NCBI RefSeq assembly: GCF_011516925.1
Contig: NZ_WOTG01000003.1
Span: 124,001-188,000 of the forward strand
Reading direction: 5' to 3'
DNA: 64,000 nt
Source of the DNA: Acetobacter fabarum
GTDB taxonomy: Bacteria > Pseudomonadota > Alphaproteobacteria > Acetobacterales > Acetobacteraceae
This document shows, piece by piece, positions 24,478 through 33,746 of the stretch. Numbering within the stretch: the first letter of the stretch is position 1; each line of letters begins with the position of its first letter. The notes beneath the pieces are model-generated. The model saw nothing but the letters and a program-made list of their open reading frames with translations, was not told the DNA's origin and did not search any database. The translations under genes were made by a program, and so were the position numbers.

Positions 24478-26025
24478 ATGCCACTCATGACAACAGCCAG
24501 ACGCCATTGGAACGGTGTGCTGATGAGCACACTGGACGCCGCAGCAGACCCGGACGCACCGCTCCGCTCCGTAACGCTGCCCGCAGAGTGGGATGTGGAT
24601 GCCGCGTCCGCACTTGCCCAGCTTATGCCGGGCGACGGCCCGCTTGACCTGCCTACTCTTGCGTCACGCTGGATTACGGCCCTTGCGCTGGACGAGGCCT
24701 CTGCCCGCTCACTGGTATGGCTGCTGCTAACGCGCCAGGCCGCACCGGTGGAAGCCGTGTGGCACTGCGCGTTCGACCGCCCTGCGGGCTTTGTGGTCAA
24801 CCTGGCAGCCTTTGTCTCCCCCGGGGAAGGGTTTGCCGCGCGCACCTTTGTAGCCGCACTCAAGCTGATCTGCGCGGTACTGCGCCAGACGGCACTCAAC
24901 ATGGCCGACCAGCGCAATGGCGACCTGCTGCTGCCCGACCTGTTTGTGCCCACCCCCTCCGCTGGCACAGATGCCCCACCCATGCAGGCCGCAACTGCGG
25001 GGGACATCCTGCTGACCAACATGGATGCCTGCCTTGCCGGTGTTGGTCTGGATTATGATAGCGAAGATGGCCGTGCCGCCGCCTGTGCCATTACCGCACT
25101 GGCCACACTGACTGCCCATGCAGGACGCGGCCCGGAGTCCCTGCCCCTGCCGCCCGTACGCACCGTACTACCCGGGCTGGGCGAGACCCTGCGCGCGGTC
25201 TGGAACGAAGCCGCGGTAGAAACCGATGCTCCTCTGGCCCCGATCGAAACAGGGTTTTCCACCCCCAACCCCGTAGATGGCCTGCTTGGGGTGGAAGCGT
25301 GCGGTCTGGCCCCTGTTTTTTCCATGCTCCGACCCGATGGACGGCTGGCCAACAGCACCCGGCAACGGCTGGACATACGCGGCTTTACGGTAGAAACCGC
25401 ACTGGCCGCAGCCCTTGCGGGCGAGACTGTGCTGCCCCAGCCCGGCCCCAAGGCGCATCTGGCCATGTACCGCGCACTTACCGGCTTTGCGGACCGCATG
25501 CCCGCACGCCCAGAAACCCTGCCCACCCCTGTAAAGCTCCGGCTCGAGCGGGGCATGCGGCGGATTCTGCCCGCACGGCATGGCGGTTTTACACAAAAAA
25601 CCACCATTGGCGGGCACCGCCTGTTCATGCGCACAGGGGAGTATGAAGATGGCACACTGGGTGAGCTGTCCCTGACCCCCACGCGGGAAAGTGGTATGGT
25701 GCGCGGGCTGATGGAAAGCTTTGGGGATGCCGTAAGCATTGGCCTGCAATACGGCGCGCCGCTGGAAGCCTATGTGGAAAACTTTGCCTATTCCTGCTTT
25801 GGCCCGGCTGGCACGGTAGAAGGTGACCCGGTTGCCTCCTACGCCACTTCCATGCTGGACTATGCCTTCAGGGCCCTGTCCGACACCTATCTGGACAGGC
25901 GCCTGCCCGACGGCCCCCATCAGGACAGCACGTCCGAACCGGACCCGCTGCTTCCGCTGGACCTGCCGGATGGAGATGATACGCAACCCACACGCCCACG
26001 GCGCAACCTGCGCCTGGTCTGCTAG
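24478..26025 (+). CDS. Class II ribonucleotide-reductase-like protein with TSCPD domain, likely catalytically inactive
   Basis: A protein of about 515 residues related to the C-terminal half of class II ribonucleotide reductase (NrdJ). The segment FVVNLAAF (about 24790) corresponds to NrdJ's ACNLASLNL region. TNMDACLAGVGLDYDSEDGR (about 25017) corresponds to the NLGALLMRMGLPYDSDEGR region, and CGLAPVFSMLRPDGRLANS to IEPDFALVKF. The C-terminal part (from about 25580) is a full TSCPD domain (GFTQKTTIGGHRLFMRTGEY, then LGLQYGAPLEAYVENF). The catalytic NPCSE motif expected just before NLAS is not present, and neither are the cysteines of a working enzyme's tail. It may be a regulatory or structural paralogue. 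Start uncertain: ATG at 24478 or 24487. Confidence 0.68.
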   Translation: MPLMTTARRHWNGVLMSTLDAAADPDAPLRSVTLPAEWDVDAASALAQLMPGDGPLDLPTLASRWITALALDEASARSLVWLLLTRQAAPVEAVWHCAFDRPAGFVVNLAAFVSPGEGFAARTFVAALKLICAVLRQTALNMADQRNGDLLLPDLFVPTPSAGTDAPPMQAATAGDILLTNMDACLAGVGLDYDSEDGRAAACAITALATLTAHAGRGPESLPLPPVRTVLPGLGETLRAVWNEAAVETDAPLAPIETGFSTPNPVDGLLGVEACGLAPVFSMLRPDGRLANSTRQRLDIRGFTVETALAAALAGETVLPQPGPKAHLAMYRALTGFADRMPARPETLPTPVKLRLERGMRRILPARHGGFTQKTTIGGHRLFMRTGEYEDGTLGELSLTPTRESGMVRGLMESFGDAVSIGLQYGAPLEAYVENFAYSCFGPAGTVEGDPVASYATSMLDYAFRALSDTYLDRRLPDGPHQDSTSEPDPLLPLDLPDGDDTQPTRPRRNLRLVC

Positions 26026-26061
26026 GTCCCGGTTTTTTTACAAGGAACGGAACACAACGCC

Positions 26062-26523
26062 ATGAGCACTCCCCAATCCCGTCTGGCCGAACTGGGTATT
26101 GACCTGCCCACACCCGCAGCCCCCGTGGCCAATTATGTTGCCTGTGTGCAGACAGGCTCGCTCCTTGTAGTTTCAGGCCAGTTGCCGTTGCACAATGGCA
26201 AGCTGTTCGCCACCGGCAAGCTGGGGGACGCTGTGAGTGTGGAAACAGCGGTGGAAGCCGCGCGTTACAGCATGATCAACGTGATCGCACAGGTTAAAGC
26301 GGCAGTGGGTGACCTCTCCCGCGTCAAGCGTGTAGTGCGTCTGGGCGGCTTTATTGCCTGCACGCCAGATTTTACAGCCCATGCTTCCGTCATGAACGGG
26401 GCGTCTGATCTGGCTGTGGCCGTCTTTGGGGATGCCGGACGCCATGCCCGCTCCACCGTTGGCGTACCCTCCCTGCCGCTGGATGCCCCGGTGGAAGTGG
26501 AAGGTCTGTTCGAGATCGCCTGA
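26062..26523 (+). CDS. RidA-family protein (YjgF/UK114 family)
   Basis: Trimeric enamine/imine deaminase family that clears reactive 2-aminoacrylate and related intermediates. The family core is visible as SGQLPLHNGKLFATGKLG, followed by VKRVVRLGGFIACTPDF and RSTVGVPSLPLDAPVEVEG. Arginine and the C-terminal Glu of RidA-type sites are present. Length 153 is slightly longer than canonical RidA, typical of the longer subgroup. It has a good AAGGAAC site and lies 36 bases after the RNR-like gene. Confidence 0.85.
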   Translation: MSTPQSRLAELGIDLPTPAAPVANYVACVQTGSLLVVSGQLPLHNGKLFATGKLGDAVSVETAVEAARYSMINVIAQVKAAVGDLSRVKRVVRLGGFIACTPDFTAHASVMNGASDLAVAVFGDAGRHARSTVGVPSLPLDAPVEVEGLFEIA

Positions 26524-26541
26524 CCAAGCGGAAAAAAACTC

Positions 26542-27702
26542 ATGGCTGACTGGTCCGTTACCCTGCACAACAGCATTCACGACATTCCCGCTGCGGAATG
26601 GGCGCAATGCGCAGGGCCGGATAACCCTTTTGTCAGTCATGCGTTTTTAAGCGCACTGGAAGATAGCGGCTCCACCGGCCAACAAAGCGGGTGGGTGCCA
26701 CGGCATGTGTGCCTGCATAGCTCCGATGGGCAACTGGCCGCTGTCTGCCCCGCCTACCTTAAAGGCCATTCATGGGGCGAATACGTCTTTGATCAGGGCT
26801 GGGCCCGTGCGTTTGAAGCCGCGGGGGGCCGCTACTACCCCAAGCTCCAGATTGCCATCCCCTTTACCCCCGTACCCGGCCCCCGAGTGCTCCTCCACCC
26901 TGCTGCCCCACCGCAGACCACCGCCGTTATGGCTGATGCCCTGCGCCAGATCTGTGCGGATACGGGTCTGTCCTCCGCCCATGTGACCTTCTGCACCGAA
27001 GCGGAAAGTACGGCCCTGCACCAGCAGGGCTGGCTGCCCCGCCTTGGCCTGCAATACCACTGGCACAACAGAGGCTACGCAACGTTTGACGATTTTCTGG
27101 CCACGCTCTCCGCCCGCAAGCGCAAGAGCATCAAACGCGAACGGCGCGATGCCAACGCTGCGGGACTGACATTTGAAACCCTGCAAGGCGCCAGCATAAC
27201 GCAGGCGGACTGGCAGGCGTTTTACCAGTTCTACCGCAATACAATCGACCGCAAATGGGGCAGCGCTTACCTGAGTGCCGAGTTCTTCCCGCTTATGGCG
27301 CAACGGCTGGGCGAGCGGGTTGTGCTTATACTGGCGCGCAACGGCTCAACCCCCGTGGCCGCGGCCCTGAACCTGATGGGCACCCATACGCTCTATGGCC
27401 GCAACTGGGGGTGCGAAGGCAACTGGCCCTTCCTGCATTTTGAACTCTGCTATTACCGCGCCATAGATTTTGCCATTGCCCACGGCCTGCAACGGGTAGA
27501 AGCCGGCGCGCAGGGGGAGCACAAAATCCAGCGGGGCTACGAGCCAACCCTCACCCACTCCGCCCACTGGCTGCAAAGCCCCGGCCTGCGCAATGCGGTG
27601 GACCGTTTTTTGCAGGCCGAACGCCCCGCCATACTGGCCGAAGCACAGGCCCTGAGCACATTAACCCCCTACAGGCAGGACCTCCCGCCCCAGAACCCCT
27701 AG
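26542..27702 (+). CDS. FemAB-like / DUF482 acyltransferase family protein
   Basis: A 386-residue GNAT-superfamily protein resembling the peptidogalycan/DUF482 family, which has two GNAT-fold halves like FemAB. Typical segments are [36 protein letters not shown] and [17 protein letters not shown]. The Arg/Lys-rich [13 protein letters not shown] helix and [22 protein letters not shown] end the protein. The substrate is unknown. It follows ridA by 18 bases and may be co-transcribed. Confidence 0.8.
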   Translation: MADWSVTLHNSIHDIPAAEWAQCAGPDNPFVSHAFLSALEDSGSTGQQSGWVPRHVCLHSSDGQLAAVCPAYLKGHSWGEYVFDQGWARAFEAAGGRYYPKLQIAIPFTPVPGPRVLLHPAAPPQTTAVMADALRQICADTGLSSAHVTFCTEAESTALHQQGWLPRLGLQYHWHNRGYATFDDFLATLSARKRKSIKRERRDANAAGLTFETLQGASITQADWQAFYQFYRNTIDRKWGSAYLSAEFFPLMAQRLGERVVLILARNGSTPVAAALNLMGTHTLYGRNWGCEGNWPFLHFELCYYRAIDFAIAHGLQRVEAGAQGEHKIQRGYEPTLTHSAHWLQSPGLRNAVDRFLQAERPAILAEAQALSTLTPYRQDLPPQNP

Positions 27703-27836
27703 CCCCCCAGACCCTTCCCGGCCCCTTGGTAAAGCGGGCGGGCAAGGGTTGCAAACATTGTCGGCAGGCGTTTTTTTGCGTATGCCCGCCTGACCCTTTT
27801 CCCACCTGTTTACGCGACCGGACCGGCACAGAACTG

Positions 27837-28748
27837 ATGAGCAGCACATCCCACACCCTCCCCCCCGAACATCAGGCCAGCCTGATTGATGGCAAGGCTT
27901 TTGCCGCAACCGTGCGCCAGCAGATCCGTGAGGATGTTCTGGCCTTCCACGACCAGCACGGCGTAACCCCCGGACTGGCCGTTATTCTGGTGGGCAACGA
28001 CCCGGCGAGCGAGGTGTACGTTAAAAACAAGGCGATCCAGACACACCATGCCGGCATGCGCTCCTTTATGCACATGCTGCCCGAAACCACGTCGGAGGCC
28101 GAACTGCTGACCCTGATCGGGCGGCTGAACAACGACCCGGAAATTCATGGTATTCTGGTGCAGCTCCCCCTGCCCAACGGGCTGGATGCACGCCGCATTA
28201 CCAACGCCATTCTGCCTGAAAAGGATGTGGATGGTCTGGGCGAGGTCAATGCAGGCCGTCTGGCCGTAAACCTGCCCGGCATTGTGCCCTGCACCCCACT
28301 GGGCTGCCTGATGCTGCTGCGCGACCAGCTGGGAGACATGAAGGGCCAGCACGCCGTGGTTATTGGCGCGTCCAACCTTGTGGGCAAACCCATGGCGCTG
28401 CTGCTGCTGGCAGAAGGCTGCACGGTCACCATCGCCCATATTCACACGCGCGATACCGCAGCCCTTGCCCGCGAGGCAGATATTCTGGTTGTGGCAACCG
28501 GCTGCCGCGAGCTGGTGCGGGGCGACTGGATCAAACCCGGGGCCACGGTTATTGACGTGGGCATTACCCGCACCCAGACTGCAAGTGGTAAAAGCCGCCT
28601 TGTGGGGGATGTGGCATTTGACGAGGCCGTAAAGGTTGCCGGGCGCATTACACCCGTGCCGGGGGGCGTTGGCCCCATGACCATTGCCTGCCTGCTCAAA
28701 AACACACTCACCGCGGCCCAGATGCAGATCGAGGGAAAAACCGAATGA
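27837..28748 (+). CDS. folD: Bifunctional methylene-THF dehydrogenase / methenyl-THF cyclohydrolase
   Basis: Makes 10-formyl-THF from methylene-THF in one-carbon metabolism. Diagnostic segments are [50 protein letters not shown], the NADP loop [17 protein letters not shown] and [14 protein letters not shown]. Length 303 is normal. The ATG at 27837 fits; longer in-frame starts upstream encode Cys-rich non-family residues. It overlaps the MetF-like gene by 4 bases. Confidence 0.94.
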   Translation: MSSTSHTLPPEHQASLIDGKAFAATVRQQIREDVLAFHDQHGVTPGLAVILVGNDPASEVYVKNKAIQTHHAGMRSFMHMLPETTSEAELLTLIGRLNNDPEIHGILVQLPLPNGLDARRITNAILPEKDVDGLGEVNAGRLAVNLPGIVPCTPLGCLMLLRDQLGDMKGQHAVVIGASNLVGKPMALLLLAEGCTVTIAHIHTRDTAALAREADILVVATGCRELVRGDWIKPGATVIDVGITRTQTASGKSRLVGDVAFDEAVKVAGRITPVPGGVGPMTIACLLKNTLTAAQMQIEGKTE

Positions 28749-29494
28749 GCTTGAACCGCCTGTGCGTTGAACTGATCCCCCGCTCCGCCGAATCTCTGGA
28801 GCAGGACGTAAAAACCGTTCAGACGGTTTTTCCCGCGGCGGATACGCTCAATGTGCCCGACCTCATGCGCTTTCCCCTGCGCAGCTGGGATGCCGCAGCC
28901 CAGCTGCGCCCGGTCTTCCCCCGTGTTATTCCGCATATCCGCGCCATAGACATTGCGCCCCACGCCCCCCTGCCCGGAGCCGAGCAGGACGGGCTGGAGG
29001 AAATTCTGGTCGTGCACGGGGACCCTCCGGCCGACCTGTCCATGCGCACATACCCCAACAGCACGGAAAGCATTATCCGCCGCTACCGCAAGGAAGCGCC
29101 GCACCTGAATGTTTATGCCGCGTTCGACCCCTACCGCCGCGCACCGTGGAAGGAACTGGAAGACGTAGCCCGCAAAAAGGAAGCCGGAGCCTGTGGTTTT
29201 TTCACCCAGCCGGTCTTTGACTACAAACTGTTCGACCTGTGCCGCGAATGGTTGCAGGGCGAAAACGTGTTCTGGGGTCTGTCCCCCGTTATTGGCCCGC
29301 GTTCACGCTCATACTGGGAAACCACAAACCACATTGTGTTCCCCAAGGATTTTTCCACAACGCTTGAATCCAACATAGCCTTTGCCCAGACTGTCCTGCG
29401 TGAACTTGGACAGGACAAGGGATCGGCCTACCTTATGCCCGTACGCGTTAAACTCGAACACTACCTGCCTGCCCTGCTTGATGCGGTGGCCTGA
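28745..29494 (+). CDS. Divergent methylenetetrahydrofolate-reductase-like protein
   Basis: A 249-residue TIM-barrel protein resembling MetF but shorter, with a divergent N-terminus. Recognisable parts are VVHGDPPAD (cf. VTRGDxP), [33 protein letters not shown] (typical MetF KxDAGAxFxxTQ segment) and [19 protein letters not shown]. The first beta strand region is not the usual FEFFPP. It may be a one-carbon-pathway paralogue; activity unproven. It is translationally coupled to folD, so a folate role is likely. Confidence 0.7.
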   Translation: MSLNRLCVELIPRSAESLEQDVKTVQTVFPAADTLNVPDLMRFPLRSWDAAAQLRPVFPRVIPHIRAIDIAPHAPLPGAEQDGLEEILVVHGDPPADLSMRTYPNSTESIIRRYRKEAPHLNVYAAFDPYRRAPWKELEDVARKKEAGACGFFTQPVFDYKLFDLCREWLQGENVFWGLSPVIGPRSRSYWETTNHIVFPKDFSTTLESNIAFAQTVLRELGQDKGSAYLMPVRVKLEHYLPALLDAVA

Positions 29495-29567
29495 ACAGGC
29501 GCACTGTTCCCAACAAGCATTTAACATGTGTGGTGCCGGGCAGGCCGCTAGTAGCAACGGGGTAGGC

Positions 29568-31715
29568 ATGGCGTTTTATCTTCTCTCCTTTCATGGCGCT
29601 CTGGTTGGCTTTACCGGCCAGCGCCTGCACCCGCTCTGCCCCACAATGGGCACAAGCCGCACAACCGCCCCTGTTGCGCTGGACATGCAGCACAACACAC
29701 TTACCCCCGGCGGAGCCTTTGCTCGCGCCCAGCCACTGGGTACGGCGGCCCACACGCGCCCTCTGGTCGCACTCAGGGCTGGCAATGCGTATCTTTCCAG
29801 CCGCAGTCCTACCCAGTTTGATGTTGTTCCCCTGTGCGCCACGTGGGAGCATTTTCTGCTCATCCCCCCCGAAAGTGCTGACCTGCTCCGCACCCTGCTG
29901 CGCAGCACCTGGCATGATGGCCAGACCTTTGTGGGGCAACCTACCTGCACCGGCCATGAACTGCGGCTTGGCCCGCACACATGGCCTGTGGAGCAGCTAC
30001 AGGCCGAAATCCGGGCCGACACACTCACCCTGTGGACCCATGCGGCCCCCCGGCGGGTCACACTCCGGGTATGCCCGTCCCGCGCTCTGGAAAACCTGAT
30101 CGAAAACGTGACCGAGCTGCTGGAGATCGGGGCCTTCCGCCACGCACTCAGCCCATGGGCCACGGTGGATGACGTGCGCGAACAGGTGCTTAAACTCAGC
30201 ATTACCCCTTCGGCCATTGCTCCGTGTATTGGTCTGGCCCAGCTCTGCTGTCAGTTCGGGCAGGGGGAACTGGCCGCGCAATTTGCCGCCTATGCGCAGT
30301 CTTTTGCCCAGATAGCCGATCTGGTGTGGTTGCAGGCCCTTATAGCCCTGCGCCTGCACGACCATGACCGCGCGGCAAACCTGCTGGCCCTTGCCCTGCG
30401 TGAGCGCTACCCCAGACATGATTTTTCGGACTCACTCCCCGCACTCCTGACCCGCCTGCGGCAAGGTGAGGATGCGCTGCTCCTGATCCCCGACATGCTG
30501 TACGAGCACGACCTGCCCGGTTTTGACGAGCGATTTGATACCCTGCTGGTGCCCATGCGGCTGGCCGCCAGCAATGGCCCGGACATCCGCCAGATCTACG
30601 CCATGCTATTCGAAAACGCCTACCAGCGGCTCAACACCACCAAAGACCTGCGCCTGCTGGAAACAGAAGCCCGCCTGAACGGCCTGAGCTGGTGGACAGA
30701 AACCGCCATGGGCCACACAAGCTGGCTAGCCGGGCTTATGGCCGAGGCCGACGCCCACTATGCCATTGCCCGCCGTCTGGCCTTGCAAGAAGGAGCCATG
30801 CCAGCGCCGGACAATACTGGTATTTTTTCCTGGCTAGGGGCGCAGGAATGCCGCCAGCTTGCCAGCCGTGCCGTGCCCGACCGCACGGGTGTTTCCCGCT
30901 GGGAGTGGCAGTTTGGCAGGGCGGAGGTAGCCCCTGCCCTGTGTCTGGTCTTTGCGTGCGACAGTGCACACTTCCACCTTTTGCCCGGCCTTATCCTGTC
31001 CCTGCTTCAGGCATACCGGCAGGATCGTTCCTTCGGGCCTGTGCAGCTTTGCATTGGCGTGGCCAACCCCAATGCCGAGCAGCTAGCTTTTTTACGCACC
31101 ATTGCCGACTGGCTGGAACTCTACGCCACCAGCCTGCGCCTGAGCTTTGGCCATGGCCCCGCAGCCGAGCAGGACACAGCCCTTGAACCCGCCTTGCGTT
31201 ACTTAATCCTGCCCGACATTGTGGCCCGCTTTCGCTGCCCGGTGCTTACGGGGGATTGTGCCGGGTATTTTCCCGCCAATACGGCCACATTGCTGCGCAC
31301 GCTCAAAAACACGGCCTCTTACGGGTTTGATCTGCCCCTGTTCGACCAGAATGGTCGCCAGCACAGCGGCACACCGTGGAGCATTGGCACGGACACCGCC
31401 TATTTTGGCGAACCCGAACGCCTGCCAGCCATTGCGGCATTCATGAATGATTACCTGAACACCGTTTATACACCCCGCAGCAGGGCCCATACCGCCATGG
31501 ACCGCTGCGCGCTGGCACAAATGCTGCGCCACTTCATTCTGCCCCGATGGAACGAGCTATCCATCCGGTTCCTGAACAAAGGGCCGGATATTCTGGTCAT
31601 GCCGGCTGGGAGCGTTGCCACCAGCACAGTGCTGATTTCGCAGGCGGATGTCCTGCATGATCTGGCGGTGCACACGCCCCGCAGACCCGCAAAACTCCCC
31701 CCGCCGAACGCCTGA
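29568..31715 (+). CDS. Large protein of unknown function (helical repeat N-terminal half, glycosyltransferase-like C-terminal half)
   Basis: A protein of about 715 residues with no recognised family. I chose the ATG at 29568, preceded by GGGGTAGG; upstream in-frame ATGs encode Cys-rich non-family residues. The middle looks like helical TPR-like repeats (AQLCCQFGQGELAAQFAAYAQ, ALIALRLHDHDRAANLLALAL). The C-terminal third (PALCLVFACDSAHFHLLPGL, ALRYLILPDIVARFRCPVLT then GDCAGYFP) resembles a nucleotide-sugar fold without a certain DxD motif. No signal peptide. It lies 74 bases after the folD-MetF pair. Confidence 0.6.
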   Translation: MAFYLLSFHGALVGFTGQRLHPLCPTMGTSRTTAPVALDMQHNTLTPGGAFARAQPLGTAAHTRPLVALRAGNAYLSSRSPTQFDVVPLCATWEHFLLIPPESADLLRTLLRSTWHDGQTFVGQPTCTGHELRLGPHTWPVEQLQAEIRADTLTLWTHAAPRRVTLRVCPSRALENLIENVTELLEIGAFRHALSPWATVDDVREQVLKLSITPSAIAPCIGLAQLCCQFGQGELAAQFAAYAQSFAQIADLVWLQALIALRLHDHDRAANLLALALRERYPRHDFSDSLPALLTRLRQGEDALLLIPDMLYEHDLPGFDERFDTLLVPMRLAASNGPDIRQIYAMLFENAYQRLNTTKDLRLLETEARLNGLSWWTETAMGHTSWLAGLMAEADAHYAIARRLALQEGAMPAPDNTGIFSWLGAQECRQLASRAVPDRTGVSRWEWQFGRAEVAPALCLVFACDSAHFHLLPGLILSLLQAYRQDRSFGPVQLCIGVANPNAEQLAFLRTIADWLELYATSLRLSFGHGPAAEQDTALEPALRYLILPDIVARFRCPVLTGDCAGYFPANTATLLRTLKNTASYGFDLPLFDQNGRQHSGTPWSIGTDTAYFGEPERLPAIAAFMNDYLNTVYTPRSRAHTAMDRCALAQMLRHFILPRWNELSIRFLNKGPDILVMPAGSVATSTVLISQADVLHDLAVHTPRRPAKLPPPNA

Positions 31716-31744
31716 GTGGCCAGCCCGCAACACGCGGGCCAGCC
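31715..31744. terminator. Imperfect hairpin between converging genes
   Basis: TGGC/GCCA and GCCCGC/GCGGGC arms form a hairpin with a 2x2 internal mismatch in the 41-base gap between the large orphan and the PEBP gene. No clear T-run follows, so terminator function is weakly supported. Confidence 0.35.
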
Positions 31745-31756
31745 ATACACAGGGGG

Positions 31757-32251
31757 TTAATGTTTGCTGCTACCGTACAGGGCAGTCAGGCTGGCCGAAG
31801 CCAACTGATGGTGGTGCACCATAAACCCGACCAGAGCAGGGCTTGCATCTGCTGTTACGTCCAGCGTGGGCACATCCAGCGCATAAACCGTAAACACGTA
31901 CCGGTGCACCCGCCCTGCTGGCGGTGCAGCCCCGCCATAACCGGGTACGCCAAAGTCCGTGCGGACCTGCAAAGCCCCGTCGGGCAGGCCAGCTTTGCCC
32001 GACCCCGCTCCCTGAGGCAGGGATGTTACGGTTGGAGGCACATTCACCACAACCCAGTGCCACCAGCCAGAACCTGTGGGGGCATCGGGGTCATAGACCG
32101 TAACCACAAAGCTTTTGGTCCCCTGCGGCGCGCCATGCCACTGCAAGGCGGGGGAGAGGTTCTGCCCGCTCTGGCCCATACCATTATAGACCTGAGCCTG
32201 AGGCAGAACATCCCCATTGGCAAAAGCCGGACTTGTCAGAACAAATGCCAT
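31757..32251 (-). CDS. YbhB/YbcL family (PEBP / Raf-kinase-inhibitor-like) protein
   Basis: Phosphatidylethanolamine-binding-protein fold; bacterial members bind anionic ligands, with roles mostly unknown. The core is present: LSPALQWHGAPQGTKSFVVTVYDPDAPTGSGWWHWV (read in two stretches), then GYGGAAPPAGRVHRYVFTVYAL. The DPDAP and GxAPPxGxHRY motifs are characteristic. Length 164 is typical of cytoplasmic YbhB. The product starts MAFVLTSPAFANGD with no signal peptide. Confidence 0.88.
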   Translation of the reverse strand: MAFVLTSPAFANGDVLPQAQVYNGMGQSGQNLSPALQWHGAPQGTKSFVVTVYDPDAPTGSGWWHWVVVNVPPTVTSLPQGAGSGKAGLPDGALQVRTDFGVPGYGGAAPPAGRVHRYVFTVYALDVPTLDVTADASPALVGFMVHHHQLASASLTALYGSSKH

Positions 32252-32266
32252 GCCGGAAGCTCCTCC

Positions 32267-32479
32267 CTACCAGTTCTTGCTGATCAGCCAGAACTCTTCG
32301 GATGTCAGGGTCACGCGTTCGCCGGAGTCGGCGGCTGCACTGGCCAGTGCTTCAATCCGTTCAATCATGACCACCTTGCGGACATGGGTTTCGGATGTTT
32401 CAGCACTGGTTTTAAGAACACCAAGTGAAACACCGGAAGCCTTGGCCACACGGGCGGCATCAAGCAGAGCATAGGACAT
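32267..32479 (-). CDS. Small conserved protein of unknown function
   Basis: A 70-residue basic/acidic helical protein (MSYALLDAARVAKASG at the start, VVMIERIEALASAAADSGER later). I do not recognise it. The ATG at 32477-32479 has a strong AAGGAGAGGT site. It is 15 bases upstream of the YbhB gene on the same strand, so they may be one transcript, divergent from queA. Confidence 0.55.
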   Translation of the reverse strand: MSYALLDAARVAKASGVSLGVLKTSAETSETHVRKVVMIERIEALASAAADSGERVTLTSEEFWLISKNW

Positions 32480-32648
32480 GCTGGAACCTCTCCTTAAATC
32501 ATAAACTGTGCGCCAGACTGGGAATGTTCTGGCGGCGTAGGGTAGAATCTGGCCCTGTGCAGCCATCAGCGCAAGCCCTTGCCTGATGGAGGCTGCCCTC
32601 CCTTTCCCTCTGGCATTGCGCTACCCTATTGCGTAAACCCGGCACACC

Positions 32649-33710
32649 ATGAGCAACCGCACCGAAGATTTTGACTTCCACCTCCCCGAATCCCTGATCG
32701 CGCAGGAGCCTGCCCGCCCGCGTGAATCCGCACGCCTGCTGGATGCAACAGCCCCGCACACGCTGGTTGACCGCCATGTGCGCGACCTGCCCACCCTGCT
32801 GCGCAGGGGCGACCTGCTGGTGGCCAACAATACCGCGGTTATCCGGGCACAGCTGCATGCCCTGCGGGGGGAGGCCAGAATTGGCATTACCCTCGACCAG
32901 ATCCGCCCCGATGGCACATGGCATGTTCTGGTGCGCAACGCCCGCAGGCTCAGGGTGGGGGATACGCTTACCTTCGCCCACTCGGACCAGACAGCGCGGG
33001 TCGTGGCTCTGGAGCCCGGCGGGGGCGCCAACCTGCGCTTTTCATGCGAGGGCGATGCGTTTGACACGTTTTTGCAAACTGCGGGGGCGCTGGCACTCCC
33101 GCCCTACATCCACCGCCCCAATGGCCCCACGGCGCAGGACAGCAAGGACTACGCCACCATTTTTGAGCGTTACAAAGGGGCTGTGGCGGCACCCACTGCC
33201 GGGCTGCACTTTACGCCAGACCTGCTGGACGCAGTGGACGCCACAGGGGCCGAGCGCTGCACCTTAACCCTGCACGTAGGGGCAGGCACATTCCTGCCCG
33301 TGCGCGCGGATGATATTGCCCACCACCACATGCATTCCGAACACGGGGTCATCACCCCCCAGACTGCCGAGCGCATTAACGCAACACGGGCTGCGGGGGG
33401 GCGCATTATTGCCATTGGCACCACAACCCTGCGTCTTTTGGAAAGTGCGGCTGACGAGCACGGTATTGTGCACCCCTTTGCAGGGGAGACATCCATTTTC
33501 ATCCGTCCCGGCTACCGCTTCCGGGCGGTGGATGTGCTGATGACCAACTTCCACCTGCCACGCTCCACCCTGTTCATGCTGGTCTGTGCCTTTGCGGGGC
33601 AGGAGCGTGCAAAGGCGGTTTATGCCCATGCGCTGAACACCGGCTACCGTTTTTATTCCTACGGCGATGCCTGCCTGCTTGAATGCGCAAGCAGCATCCA
33701 TGCCCGCTAA
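32649..33710 (+). CDS. queA: tRNA preQ1 34 S-adenosylmethionine ribosyltransferase-isomerase
   Basis: Adds the ribosyl moiety from S-adenosylmethionine to preQ1 in tRNA, making epoxyqueuosine. Family segments are FDFHLPESLIAQEPARPRES, LLVANNTAVIRAQL, KGAVAAPTAGLHFTPDLLDA and LHVGAGTFLPVRADD, with NFHLPRSTLFMLVCAFAG near the end. Length 353 is normal. It heads the queuosine operon: tgt follows after 36 bases. Confidence 0.95.
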   Translation: MSNRTEDFDFHLPESLIAQEPARPRESARLLDATAPHTLVDRHVRDLPTLLRRGDLLVANNTAVIRAQLHALRGEARIGITLDQIRPDGTWHVLVRNARRLRVGDTLTFAHSDQTARVVALEPGGGANLRFSCEGDAFDTFLQTAGALALPPYIHRPNGPTAQDSKDYATIFERYKGAVAAPTAGLHFTPDLLDAVDATGAERCTLTLHVGAGTFLPVRADDIAHHHMHSEHGVITPQTAERINATRAAGGRIIAIGTTTLRLLESAADEHGIVHPFAGETSIFIRPGYRFRAVDVLMTNFHLPRSTLFMLVCAFAGQERAKAVYAHALNTGYRFYSYGDACLLECASSIHAR

Positions 33711-33746
33711 CCCCCTACCTCCGTTCCACCCAGCAAGGACCACCCG

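Noticed and set aside
29382-29567. Upstream start for the large orphan protein
   Set aside because: It encodes Cys-rich residues and overlaps the MetF-like gene. The ATG at 29568 has a much better ribosome-binding site.
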